Shown here: positions 27,011 through 34,398 of the stretch, piece by piece
How the letters are laid out: each line of letters opens with the position of its first letter
Numbering within the stretch: position 1 is the stretch's first letter
NCBI GenBank assembly: GCA_965223755.1
Contig: CBDCXF010000001.1
Location: 1,488,001 to 1,552,000 of the forward strand
Length of the DNA stretch: 64,000 bases
From: CBDCXF01 sp965223755
GTDB lineage: Bacteria; Acidobacteriota; Thermoanaerobaculia; Multivoradales; JAHEKO01
Reading direction: 5' to 3'
Program-made: the position numbers and the translations under genes
The notes under the pieces: model-generated
The model's database searches: none
Told to the model about the DNA's origin: nothing
What the model saw: only the letters and a program-made list of their open reading frames with translations

Positions 27011-28348
27011 ATGACCATGAACCCAAGCTCAGAAACCACTTCTCCAGAGATTCTCGGCCGCGGCAACTCGGAGGGCGCCTTGCTGTTCAGCACTTGGTTC
27101 TCCGATCTCACCGAAACTGCCGACCAGGAGGGCTCCGCCGCCTACGTCTTCGTCATGGGTAGCCTGGTCGAAATCCTGCGCAGCTTCGACCTACCGGTGG
27201 TCTTTCCCGAGATCAACTCTCTGCAGACCGCAGTACGCCACGTCGCCCATGAGTATCTCGATGAAGCCGAAGACTACGGCTACTCCCCCGACATCTGTGG
27301 CTATGTCAAGGCCGATGTCGCAGTGCAACTGGGGGGTGGCAAGCACCCCGCGGGAAAAATTCCGCGGCCTTCGATCGCAGTGCTGACCAACGCCTGCAAC
27401 ACCTACATCAAGTGGGCGGAGATCTGGGAACGACTCTACGACACCCGAGTCTTCACCCTCGATATCCCTGGCACCCGCGGCGCCGGCTCCCTGGCAACGC
27501 TAGGGTCCGTCGCAGGGGGCAGCGTCAGCCACGACAACGACCAGCGTTACGTCGAGGCTCAAATCCGCGAGCTCATCTCCACTTGCGAAGACATCACGGG
27601 TAAGCGCTTCGACATCGACCGCCTGCGCGAGGTCCTCGGACACTGCAATACGGTGTCCGCGTCCTGGAAACGCATCATCGATCTCAACCGCACCCAGCCG
27701 GCGGTATTCAACGCCCTCACCGACGGCACCATCTATCTTGGCGTCGCCAATGGCCTGCGTGGCACCCCTGAAGCGGCCAAGTATTTCGCCGACCTGGTCG
27801 AAGAAATGGAGCTCAAGGCCGCCGAGGGCATCGGCACGCTGGACGAGGAAACCTACCGCCTGACCTTCGTCGGCGTGCCCTGCTACCCGATCTTTCGCCG
27901 CTTCAACGAAATGTTCAGTGACTGGGGCGGAGTGTTCGTCAACTCCACCTACCTTTGGTTTGCGTCGGGAGGCGGCAATCTGGGATTTCAGTACGACCTT
28001 GAGCGCCCCATCGAGAGCTTGGCCGAGGGCGTACTGCTGGCGACCCGCGATGCCATGGACTCGATGTTCTTCAACGATCGCATCGTCGGCGCGATGATCG
28101 AAGACTTCGCCATCGACGGCGTCGTCTACCACCCGATCAAGAGCTGCCGCACCGTTTCCACTGGCCTCGCCGACGGGAGAAGAGTGCTGATGGAAGAGCA
28201 CGACGTGGCCACCCTGTTTCTCGAATCCGACATGATGGACCGCCGGGTGATCTCCGAAGCACAGATGAAAAATCGCGTCGACGCCTTCTTCGAGGGCCTG
28301 CAGAGTCGACGGCTGCGCAGCGGCATGGCCGGCGCGGGAGGAAACTGA
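27011..28348 (+). CDS. bcrB: Benzoyl-CoA reductase, BcrB/BzdO-type subunit
   Basis: A 445-residue paralogue of the preceding subunit with the same HgdB-type fold. Recognisable segments are FVMGSLVEILRSFDLPVVFPEINSLQTAVRH, SPDICGYVKADVA, VLTNACNTYIKWAEIW and YHPIKSCRTVSTG, whose cysteines are candidate [4Fe-4S] ligands. In class I reductases BcrB and BcrC hold benzoyl-CoA and the clusters that deliver low-potential electrons to the ring. A second ATG lies two codons downstream; the choice changes little. The stop overlaps the bcrA start by one base (TGATG). Confidence 0.9.
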   Translation: MTMNPSSETTSPEILGRGNSEGALLFSTWFSDLTETADQEGSAAYVFVMGSLVEILRSFDLPVVFPEINSLQTAVRHVAHEYLDEAEDYGYSPDICGYVKADVAVQLGGGKHPAGKIPRPSIAVLTNACNTYIKWAEIWERLYDTRVFTLDIPGTRGAGSLATLGSVAGGSVSHDNDQRYVEAQIRELISTCEDITGKRFDIDRLREVLGHCNTVSASWKRIIDLNRTQPAVFNALTDGTIYLGVANGLRGTPEAAKYFADLVEEMELKAAEGIGTLDEETYRLTFVGVPCYPIFRRFNEMFSDWGGVFVNSTYLWFASGGGNLGFQYDLERPIESLAEGVLLATRDAMDSMFFNDRIVGAMIEDFAIDGVVYHPIKSCRTVSTGLADGRRVLMEEHDVATLFLESDMMDRRVISEAQMKNRVDAFFEGLQSRRLRSGMAGAGGN

Positions 28349-29181
28349 TGGCATATGCAGCGGGAGTCGATGTCGGCTCCACCCAGACCAAAGCCGTAGT
28401 TCTCAACGAAGGCGAAGAAATCGTCGGCCGTTGCCTCATCGATACTGGGGCCAATGTCGTCATCGCGGCGGAGAACGCTTTCGAGCAGGCGCTCCGCGAT
28501 GCCGACATCCGCGAGACCGAAGTCGAGTTCGTCATCGGTACCGGTTACGGTCGCTACCAAATCACCTTCGGCAACGATCAGGTCACCGAGATCTCGTGTC
28601 ACGGACGCGGCGCCGTGCATATGTTTCCCGGCACCCGTACGGTGATCGACATGGGCGGCCAGGACACCAAGGCCATTCGCATCGGCAAAGAAGGCATGGT
28701 TGACGACTTTTGTATGAACGACAAATGCGCCGCCGGGACCGGGAGGTTTCTCGGTGCCGCTTCCACCGCTTTGGAGATTCCGCTCGAAGACCTGGGGCCG
28801 ACCGCTCTGCAGGCGACCAAGGCGGTCCGTATCTCCACCACTTGCACCGTCTTCGCCGAGTCCGAGATCCTCTCTTGGCTCGGGCGTGGTAAGAAGATCG
28901 AAGACATCCTCAAGGGCGTCCACGATTCGATCGCTTCGCGTTCGCTGGGCCTGTTGCGCCGCGTCGGCATCGAACCCGAAGTCACCTTCACCGGCGGCGT
29001 CGCCAAGAACATCGGCATGATCGCGACCCTGGAAAAACAGTTGGGCTTCTCACTCAACGTCAGCGACGACTCGCACTTCATGGGAGCGCTGGGGGCGGCG
29101 CTGTTTGCCATGGACCGCATTCGCGCCGGACGACGGCCGGGACACCGACAAACCTCCAAACGACTCGCGGAGGCCTCATGA
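28348..29181 (+). CDS. bcrA: Benzoyl-CoA reductase, BcrA/BzdP-type ATPase subunit
   Basis: A 277-residue member of the BcrA/BadF/BcrD/BadG acyl-CoA reductase activase family (ASKHA ATPase fold). The phosphate-1 motif is DVGSTQTK at residues 8-15, and phosphate-2-like DMGGQDTK is at 101-108. Cys127 (NDKCAAGTG) and Cys166 (STTCTVFAESE) are the conserved ligands of the [4Fe-4S] cluster shared between the two ATPase subunits. Each ATP-driven cycle lifts ferredoxin electrons to the potential needed for ring reduction. At 277 residues it is much shorter than the ~48-kDa BcrA of Thauera and matches the Azoarcus (Bzd) arrangement. Confidence 0.88.
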   Translation: MAYAAGVDVGSTQTKAVVLNEGEEIVGRCLIDTGANVVIAAENAFEQALRDADIRETEVEFVIGTGYGRYQITFGNDQVTEISCHGRGAVHMFPGTRTVIDMGGQDTKAIRIGKEGMVDDFCMNDKCAAGTGRFLGAASTALEIPLEDLGPTALQATKAVRISTTCTVFAESEILSWLGRGKKIEDILKGVHDSIASRSLGLLRRVGIEPEVTFTGGVAKNIGMIATLEKQLGFSLNVSDDSHFMGALGAALFAMDRIRAGRRPGHRQTSKRLAEAS

Positions 29182-30014
29182 CCTATACCGCTGGACTCGA
29201 TGTCGGCTCGACCTACACCAAAGCGGTCATTCTCGACGGCGACGACGAGGTCGTCGCCAAGTCGATTGCCCGCACCGGTTTTCGCTTGCCGGAGGTGTCG
29301 CGGCGACTGTTCGATGAGTGCCTCGCCAACGCTGAACTTTCCGAGGAAGACGTCGGCTACGTCATCGCCACCGGTTTCGGGCGCCATCAGGTGCCCTTCC
29401 GCGACGCCCAAGTCACCGATCTGACCGCCACCGCTCGCGCGGCCTGCCTGCTGTTTCCCGGCACTCAGACCGTGCTCGACATCGGCGGCCAGACGATGAA
29501 AGCGTCGCGCCTGGATGACGCGGCCAAGGTCAAGTCCTTCCGCCTCAACGACAAGTGCGCCGCTGGGACCGGAGCCTTCATCGAGAAGACCGCCAAATAC
29601 ATGGGCTACTCCACCGAAGAGATCGGGCCATTGGCGGCGACCTCCAAGCAGCCAGCCTCGATTTCCGGAGTCTGCGCCGTCTTCGCCGAATCCGAGGTCA
29701 TCAACCACCTCTCGCTCGGCCGACCGCCCGCCGACATCATGCTCGGCGCGATGGTTTCGCTCATCGGCCGTTCGGTACAGCTCATGAAGCGGGTACGCAT
29801 GGAGCCCGAATACACCTTGGTAGGCGGAATCTTGCGCTTTGAATCTCTCGCCAGAGAGATTCGCGAGCAACTCGGCGAGAAGGTCAACGTACCCGGGGGC
29901 GATATGGTGCAGTTCGCCGCCGCGCTCGGCGCCGCCTACCTCGGCAAACAGCGCGTGGGGTTGCGCGCGCCGTTGCCGACGGGCGATTCAAACTCGCTCG
30001 CGGCCAGCGTCTGA
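29178..30014 (+). CDS. bcrD: Benzoyl-CoA reductase, BcrD/BzdQ-type ATPase subunit
   Basis: A 278-residue paralogue of the preceding subunit, with DVGSTYTK (8-15), DIGGQTMK (101-108), Cys127 (NDKCAAGTG) and Cys166 (SGVCAVFAESE) at the same positions. The two would form the ATPase dimer with a bridging [4Fe-4S] cluster. It starts in an ATGA overlap with the previous gene. Assigning A or D to each copy follows the gene order C-B-A-D known from Thauera and Rhodopseudomonas; activity cannot be told from sequence alone. Confidence 0.88.
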   Translation: MTYTAGLDVGSTYTKAVILDGDDEVVAKSIARTGFRLPEVSRRLFDECLANAELSEEDVGYVIATGFGRHQVPFRDAQVTDLTATARAACLLFPGTQTVLDIGGQTMKASRLDDAAKVKSFRLNDKCAAGTGAFIEKTAKYMGYSTEEIGPLAATSKQPASISGVCAVFAESEVINHLSLGRPPADIMLGAMVSLIGRSVQLMKRVRMEPEYTLVGGILRFESLAREIREQLGEKVNVPGGDMVQFAAALGAAYLGKQRVGLRAPLPTGDSNSLAASV

Positions 30015-30058
30015 TCCAATACCGCCTGAGCCAAACCACCTGAGCCGAACTGAGCGCC

Positions 30059-30820
30059 ATGAGCATCACCGTCGATCACGCTAACAACGTCTGCAAGCTG
30101 ACCCTCGACCTGCCGCCGGGCAACGTCATCGATTTCACGGTCGCTCGGGAACTGGAAGCGGCAATCCTCGACTGCGGCAACGACTCCGACCTCAAGGCCT
30201 TCGTCATCAGTGGCAACGGCAAGAACTTCTCGTACGGGGCCTCCGTCCCCGACCACCTGCCCGGCCAAATGGAAGAATTTCTGCCCCAGTTCCACCGCCT
30301 GTTTGCGGCGCTGGCGGAAACACGCGTACCAGCCGTCGCCGCGGTACGCGGTCAATGTCTGGGCGGAGGCTTCGAACTCGCCGCTTTCTGCCACTTCTTG
30401 ATCGCCGAGCCCAACGCCAGGTTCGCCGTGCCCGAGATTCAACTCGGGGTGTTTCCACCCGTGGCCTGTGCTCTCTTTCCCTGGCGGCTGGGTGGCGCCG
30501 TGGCCGAGGACCTCATCCTTACGGGACGCAGTCTCGGCGCCGAGGACCCCAAAGCGTGCGGCCTAGTCACCCAGATGTGCGGCGAAGGGGAGCTAGAACA
30601 GGCCACCGACGCATTCGTCGAAGATCGTCTGCTGCCCAAATCCGCCAGCAGTCTGCGCTTGGCCACCGAGGCGGCGCGCAAGACACTCTACGGGGAATTC
30701 TTTCCCAGTCTGGAGAAGCTGGAGCAGCTCTACCTGGAAGACTTGATGGGCACCCAAGACGCCAACGAAGGCATCCAGGCGTTCCTCGACAAACGCCCGC
30801 CCGAGTGGCTCAATCGCTAG
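30059..30820 (+). CDS. dch: Cyclohexa-1,5-diene-1-carbonyl-CoA hydratase
   Basis: A 253-residue crotonase-family enzyme. The Dch-like loop GKNFSYGASVPDHLPGQMEEFLPQFH replaces the usual FSAGAD pattern, and the second oxyanion segment is VRGQCLGGGFELAAFCHFLIAEPNARFAVPEIQLGVFPP. Dch hydrates the diene produced by benzoyl-CoA reductase to 6-hydroxycyclohex-1-ene-1-carbonyl-CoA, the substrate of Had. It is the last gene of the operon, 44 bases after bcrD, and is followed by paired hairpin repeats that may end transcription. Confidence 0.9.
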   Translation: MSITVDHANNVCKLTLDLPPGNVIDFTVARELEAAILDCGNDSDLKAFVISGNGKNFSYGASVPDHLPGQMEEFLPQFHRLFAALAETRVPAVAAVRGQCLGGGFELAAFCHFLIAEPNARFAVPEIQLGVFPPVACALFPWRLGGAVAEDLILTGRSLGAEDPKACGLVTQMCGEGELEQATDAFVEDRLLPKSASSLRLATEAARKTLYGEFFPSLEKLEQLYLEDLMGTQDANEGIQAFLDKRPPEWLNR

Positions 30821-30827
30821 CGGGGAG

Positions 30828-30877
30828 GTAGGGGAGGCCCTCGCGGCCTCCCGGGAGGGGGCAAGCCCCTCCCCTAC
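30828..30877. repeat. GC-rich hairpin repeat, copy 1
   Basis: A 50-bp element beginning GTAGGGGAGG and ending CCCCTAC, so its ends pair. It contains two nested stem-loops: GGAGGCC...GGCCTCC and GGGAGGGG...CCCCTCCC. It is closely related to the element at 30903 and resembles a REP/extragenic palindrome. It may act as a terminator for the benzoyl-CoA operon. Confidence 0.75.
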
Positions 30878-30902
30878 CGGAATATCGCATTGACGGTCTC
30901 GC

Positions 30903-30950
30903 GTAGGGGAGCCCCTTGTGGGCTCCCGGGAGGGGTAAGCCCCTCCCCGA
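30903..30950. repeat. GC-rich hairpin repeat, copy 2
   Basis: A second copy of the element at 30828, starting GTAGGGGAGC, with the same GGAGCCC...GGGCTCC and GGGAGGGG...CCCCTCCC stems. It lies immediately after the stop of the convergent minus-strand gene, so the pair may work as a bidirectional terminator. Confidence 0.75.
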
Positions 30951-30952
30951 AT

Positions 30953-31717
30953 CTAGCGGCTCGGACGGGTTCGCAACGCCGATCCGCGCCTGCGCCGATC
31001 CCGATCACGATCTCGGTCGTCGTAGCGATCATCGCGATCGTAGTCGCGTCCGCGGCGGGAGTCCCTGCGCTTGTCGTACTTGTAGTGCTTCTTCTTATGC
31101 TTGTAGTGCTTCTTCTTGTACTTCAAGTAGTAGCCAGGCTTGCCGTAGTGCTTGTCCCTATACCTGCGATCCCGGTAGTGACGGTCCCGATAGTAGTGAT
31201 CGTGACCGCCGTATCCAAAGGTGATGTAGAGCCCTGACCGGTACGGACGATGCCCGGAAAACCGATACCAATCGGAGATCGCGTAGTCGAGACGCCGCAT
31301 GCTTTCGTGCAAGCGATAGAAGTCGCGATCGACGTGGCGAATCGCATGCAAATCGCGGCGACTGTGGTGCGCTTCGCGATAGGCGCGCGTCAGGCGTTCA
31401 AAATCGCGACCGAGGTGACGATCCCAATAATGGGAACGTCGGACCTCGTGGTGAAAATGCTTCGCCGCCCGGCACAGTTCATACAACTGATCCAAAGCTC
31501 GCGCCTCGCGGTAGTCGCCATGATGGGCGTAACGCTGGGCGTCGCGAAACAAGTCGTTGGCGGCGTATTCAACGTCACGGGCGAGAGAGCGAATCACGCG
31601 TTCATTGCCACCTAGATTTCTGCCATAACCTGAATTTCTGCCGTAAGGGGATCCCCATGCCATAGCCGGCAAGAGCAGCGCGGCGGTGGTTGCGGTGACG
31701 ATTGCGGTGCGTTTCAT
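30953..31717 (-). CDS. Secreted, highly basic His/Arg/Tyr-rich protein of unknown function
   Basis: A 254-residue protein with a clear signal peptide (MKRTAIVTATTAALLLPAMAWG) and a strong ribosome-binding site AAAGGAGGTCACC. The mature N-terminal two thirds are helical and rich in Arg, His and Tyr (heptad-like LARDVEYAANDLFRDAQRYAHH, FHHEVRRSHYWDRHLGRDFERL). The C-terminal third is low-complexity and extremely basic (KKKHYKHKKKHYK, then Arg/Asp repeats). I do not recognise the family. The composition suggests binding to polyanions or metals, or a surface role, without direct evidence. A longer upstream start has no signal peptide and is rejected. Confidence 0.75.
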   Translation of the reverse strand: MKRTAIVTATTAALLLPAMAWGSPYGRNSGYGRNLGGNERVIRSLARDVEYAANDLFRDAQRYAHHGDYREARALDQLYELCRAAKHFHHEVRRSHYWDRHLGRDFERLTRAYREAHHSRRDLHAIRHVDRDFYRLHESMRRLDYAISDWYRFSGHRPYRSGLYITFGYGGHDHYYRDRHYRDRRYRDKHYGKPGYYLKYKKKHYKHKKKHYKYDKRRDSRRGRDYDRDDRYDDRDRDRDRRRRGSALRTRPSR

Positions 31718-32000
31718 GGTGACCTCCTTTCGGTCATGTAGCGACAGTAAGCCGCAAAGCCGATGCCAAAAAAAGAGCAATGGCGAAGAAGGACAGTTAC
31801 CTGCAGTGTCTCAAAAAGGTGACGCCATTTAGGTCGTTTCTACAAAACCCGCTTGCCCACCCGATTAGCCCTCTGGACATCCTGAGTGGTCAACGCTGAT
31901 TTACAATTTGTCAATTACAGATAGAATTCGCGCGTCCAAGGTAATCGGATTGCAGCCGGACTTGCGTAGTTGGCTATGCGCGAAGCCTATTGGAGGCAAA

Positions 32001-32897
32001 GTGAGCACAGTTGAGATTGTAATAGCACTGGCCCTCGGCGTCGTGGCGTCGCTGATAGCGGCTATAAGATTCAGACACGTGCGACCAATTACGAAAAGGG
32101 TCGCTCGCGTCTTTGCTGCGCGTGGTTACGTTTTGTGCCACAGAGAATGGCCGCTGACACGTATCCACAATCTCACATGCAAAGCCCAGAATCGACTATG
32201 GATCCTTCAGACGTGGTTCCCTGATTGGTCAAACGAGTTCGCCACATGGAAAAAACTCATGAGACGACTCGAAAACGAAGGCCCACATAGTAACTTCGAA
32301 ATGAAAGTCCTGCTAATGGACCCGTCACTGTATCCAAGTCGTCTTCGTGCACGCTCCGACCTCCGGGACATCAAAATAGACACCATTGACATGTTCTCCA
32401 TGCAGCGTGAGGAGGAACTAAAGGAGTTTGTCGCAAAAAAGAGGGATGGGAAGGTAGGGATACGCTTTGGGCTGTTTAACAATCTGCCGTTTGGGCCGAT
32501 CTATGTTGTCGACGACCATGTCTTCTTTGGCAGCTTTGTGTCGCATAGAGATGCCATGGATTCAGTTTGCTTTGAGACTACTGACTCCTCTATTCCGGGC
32601 AAAGAAATTATCGCTTCATTCGAAAACTCTTGGAAAACACGCTGCAGTGAGATTCAACCAAGTTGGGAAAGAAGAGAATTGCGGTCAACCATTAGGGCGG
32701 AATTCAATGCCGCTCGAAAGATGTTCTCGAACTTTCATCTTCTGGGCTCTATTGGTCCCCAAAAACCGATCTCAGATGACTTCCGAGCTTGTCTTAAATA
32801 CGCACTCGACGGACCAATTCAGACAGTGGTACTTGCACGACACGCGCGGCCACTCAACTTAATGCTGAGGGGATTTTTTCTGGGCTCCTTTCTGTGA
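32001..32897 (+). CDS. Membrane-anchored PLD-like domain protein ending in a histidine-phosphatase RHA motif (probably frameshifted)
   Basis: A 298-residue product from a GTG with GGAGG seven bases upstream. An N-terminal membrane helix (VEIVIALALGVVASLIAAI) is followed by a soluble domain whose segments MKVLLMDPS, RFGLFNNLPFGPIYVVDDHVFFGSFVSHRDAMDSVCFE and IIASFENSWKTRC resemble PLD-like/DUF5919-type domains, although no HxK(x4)D motif is seen. The last ~25 residues start a histidine phosphatase domain (TVVLARHARPLN), then the frame ends at 32897. The remaining phosphatase sequence continues in another frame. Base composition is clearly AT-richer than the flanks, suggesting horizontal acquisition. 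An earlier in-frame start at 31908 has weaker support. Confidence 0.65.
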   Translation: MSTVEIVIALALGVVASLIAAIRFRHVRPITKRVARVFAARGYVLCHREWPLTRIHNLTCKAQNRLWILQTWFPDWSNEFATWKKLMRRLENEGPHSNFEMKVLLMDPSLYPSRLRARSDLRDIKIDTIDMFSMQREEELKEFVAKKRDGKVGIRFGLFNNLPFGPIYVVDDHVFFGSFVSHRDAMDSVCFETTDSSIPGKEIIASFENSWKTRCSEIQPSWERRELRSTIRAEFNAARKMFSNFHLLGSIGPQKPISDDFRACLKYALDGPIQTVVLARHARPLNLMLRGFFLGSFL

Positions 32898-33508
32898 AGA
32901 TCTGCGAGGATGGGCGACGATCAATACAAAAGTTTTCTGCGGATCTTGAGATACTTCGAACCGCGAAGTGGAGAAGGATATATTGCTCGACAGCGCTCCG
33001 AACGTACGAGACGCTTGTTGGCCTGACGGACCCACGGGAAATATCTCCTAGGCGGGAACTGGACGAGAGATATATTGGCGACTTCGAGGGGATGAGTAAG
33101 TCTGAGGTTGTACGTGATCACCCGCGGGTTTGGGATTTTTTTTATGAGCCTCCGCACGGAGAAAGCTACGCCAGGCTGTTTCGCAGAATGAACGACAGTG
33201 TAGGTAATGGTTCAAGTCTGCTAAGTGAGGTCGCAAGTAAGGGTGCAGAAGGCCGCCAAAACACACTGCTTTGCGTTCATGAAGGGACGATCAAGATCTT
33301 TCGACTACTCGTCGAGAGTACTAGAGAATTCAACGAAGGAGAGCTCAACCACATTAAAGACGTCGATGTCTCTAACCTCGAAACGCTCGTCTACGTAAAC
33401 CTGAGCAGCCTTGAAACGGACTCAGCAACCTCTATTGAAAAGGACCGAATGCGCAAAACCGTGCGGCAAGCCAAAGAGCAAAGTGTTGTGTCGCGCCTAT
33501 TAGCATAG
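32894..33508 (+). CDS. Histidine phosphatase domain lacking its N-terminal RH motif (probable 3' part of a split gene)
   Basis: A 204-residue open frame with the body of a phosphoglycerate-mutase-type domain: YCSTALRTYETLVGL (the second catalytic Arg), ELDERYIGDFEGMSKSEV (acid residue) and LLCVHEGTIKIFRLLV (second catalytic His). The first catalytic His/Arg (RHA) is not in this frame but at the end of the upstream one. Reading this frame upstream of its GTG gives LNAEGIFSG, which matches the family consensus after RHG. A one-base indel or a ribosomal frameshift near 32850-32880 is therefore likely. On its own this product would be inactive. Confidence 0.65.
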   Translation: MKICEDGRRSIQKFSADLEILRTAKWRRIYCSTALRTYETLVGLTDPREISPRRELDERYIGDFEGMSKSEVVRDHPRVWDFFYEPPHGESYARLFRRMNDSVGNGSSLLSEVASKGAEGRQNTLLCVHEGTIKIFRLLVESTREFNEGELNHIKDVDVSNLETLVYVNLSSLETDSATSIEKDRMRKTVRQAKEQSVVSRLLA

Positions 33509-33528
33509 ACGCGTACTGAAGGCTGGCA

Positions 33529-34398
33529 TTGAATCCTCTCGACTCTTGGCGGCTTGCCGGCCGAATGTTTTCGTTCCATCGTCACGAGATTTTCCTGCGG
33601 CGCGATGGTAGTGGCCTCTGCCACCTACTTCTAATCCATGGCTTCCCCACCGCCTCCTGGGACTGGCACCGCCTCTGGCCCCATTTGATCGAACGCTTCG
33701 ACGTCGCGACTTTCGACCTGCTGGGCTTCGGGTTTTCTGACAAGCCCCGTAAACACGATTATTCGCTGTTGGAACAAGCGGACTTGGTGGAGGCGCTCGC
33801 CGATCACCTCGGCTGGGAGGATTTCCATGTCCTCGCCCACGACTACGGCGATACGGTGGTGCAGGAGCTGTTGGCGCGGCAGCTGGATGGCGAGCCCAAA
33901 GTGCGGTTGCGAACTGCGACTCTGCTCAATGGCGGTATTTTCTTTGACGCCGCCAAACCGAGGCCGATTCAGAAGCTGCTGCGCTCACCGATTGGCGGCC
34001 TCGTCGCGGCCCTACTGAACGAAAAACGATTCAACGCCAGCTTCTCGCGCGTTTTTGCGCCCGAAACCCAACCGACTCAGAAGGAACTCCAGGACTACTG
34101 GCGCCTGGTCAGCCATGACGGTGGTCATCGCATCGCTCACCGCCTCAGCCGCTACTTGGACGAGCGAGTCGAGCACATGCAGCGCTGGCGCCGCGCCCTG
34201 GTGGAGGCCCCGGTGCCGCTGCAGTTCGTCGCCGGTGACCTCGATCCAGTAGCCGGGCAATCGATGATCGACCGCTACCGCGAGCTCATTCCGAATGGTT
34301 CTTTGGTCGTTCTGCCGGGCGTCGGTCACTACCCGCAGATCGAGTCTTCACGGGCGACGTTGGAGGCGTTTATCGAGTTCGTCGACGGAGCTGTGTAG
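33529..34398 (+). CDS. Alpha/beta hydrolase, haloalkane-dehalogenase/epoxide-hydrolase-like
   Basis: A 289-residue soluble enzyme. Signatures are LLLIHGFPTASWDWHRLW (oxyanion HGFP), FDLLGFGFSDKP, the nucleophile elbow HDYGDTV with Asp rather than Ser, AGDLDPVAG, and GVGHYPQIE with the catalytic His. An Asp nucleophile points to dehalogenase, epoxide hydrolase or related C-O/C-X chemistry rather than esterase activity. The TTG start retains the conserved SWRLAGRMFSFHRHEIF segment; an ATG at 33565 would remove part of it. The next gene overlaps by one base, so the two are co-transcribed. Confidence 0.83.
   Translation: MNPLDSWRLAGRMFSFHRHEIFLRRDGSGLCHLLLIHGFPTASWDWHRLWPHLIERFDVATFDLLGFGFSDKPRKHDYSLLEQADLVEALADHLGWEDFHVLAHDYGDTVVQELLARQLDGEPKVRLRTATLLNGGIFFDAAKPRPIQKLLRSPIGGLVAALLNEKRFNASFSRVFAPETQPTQKELQDYWRLVSHDGGHRIAHRLSRYLDERVEHMQRWRRALVEAPVPLQFVAGDLDPVAGQSMIDRYRELIPNGSLVVLPGVGHYPQIESSRATLEAFIEFVDGAV

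Noticed and set aside
32873..32880. T6 run as a definite programmed -1 frameshift site
   Set aside because: It is compatible with slippage into the correct frame, but the phosphatase consensus places the switch about 20 bases earlier, so an indel or assembly error is equally likely. It is kept only as part of the split-gene finding.
31890..33520. CRISPR array, integrase or tRNA-linked attachment site flanking the AT-rich island
   Set aside because: No spaced direct repeats, integrase gene or tRNA were visible at the edges of the island.
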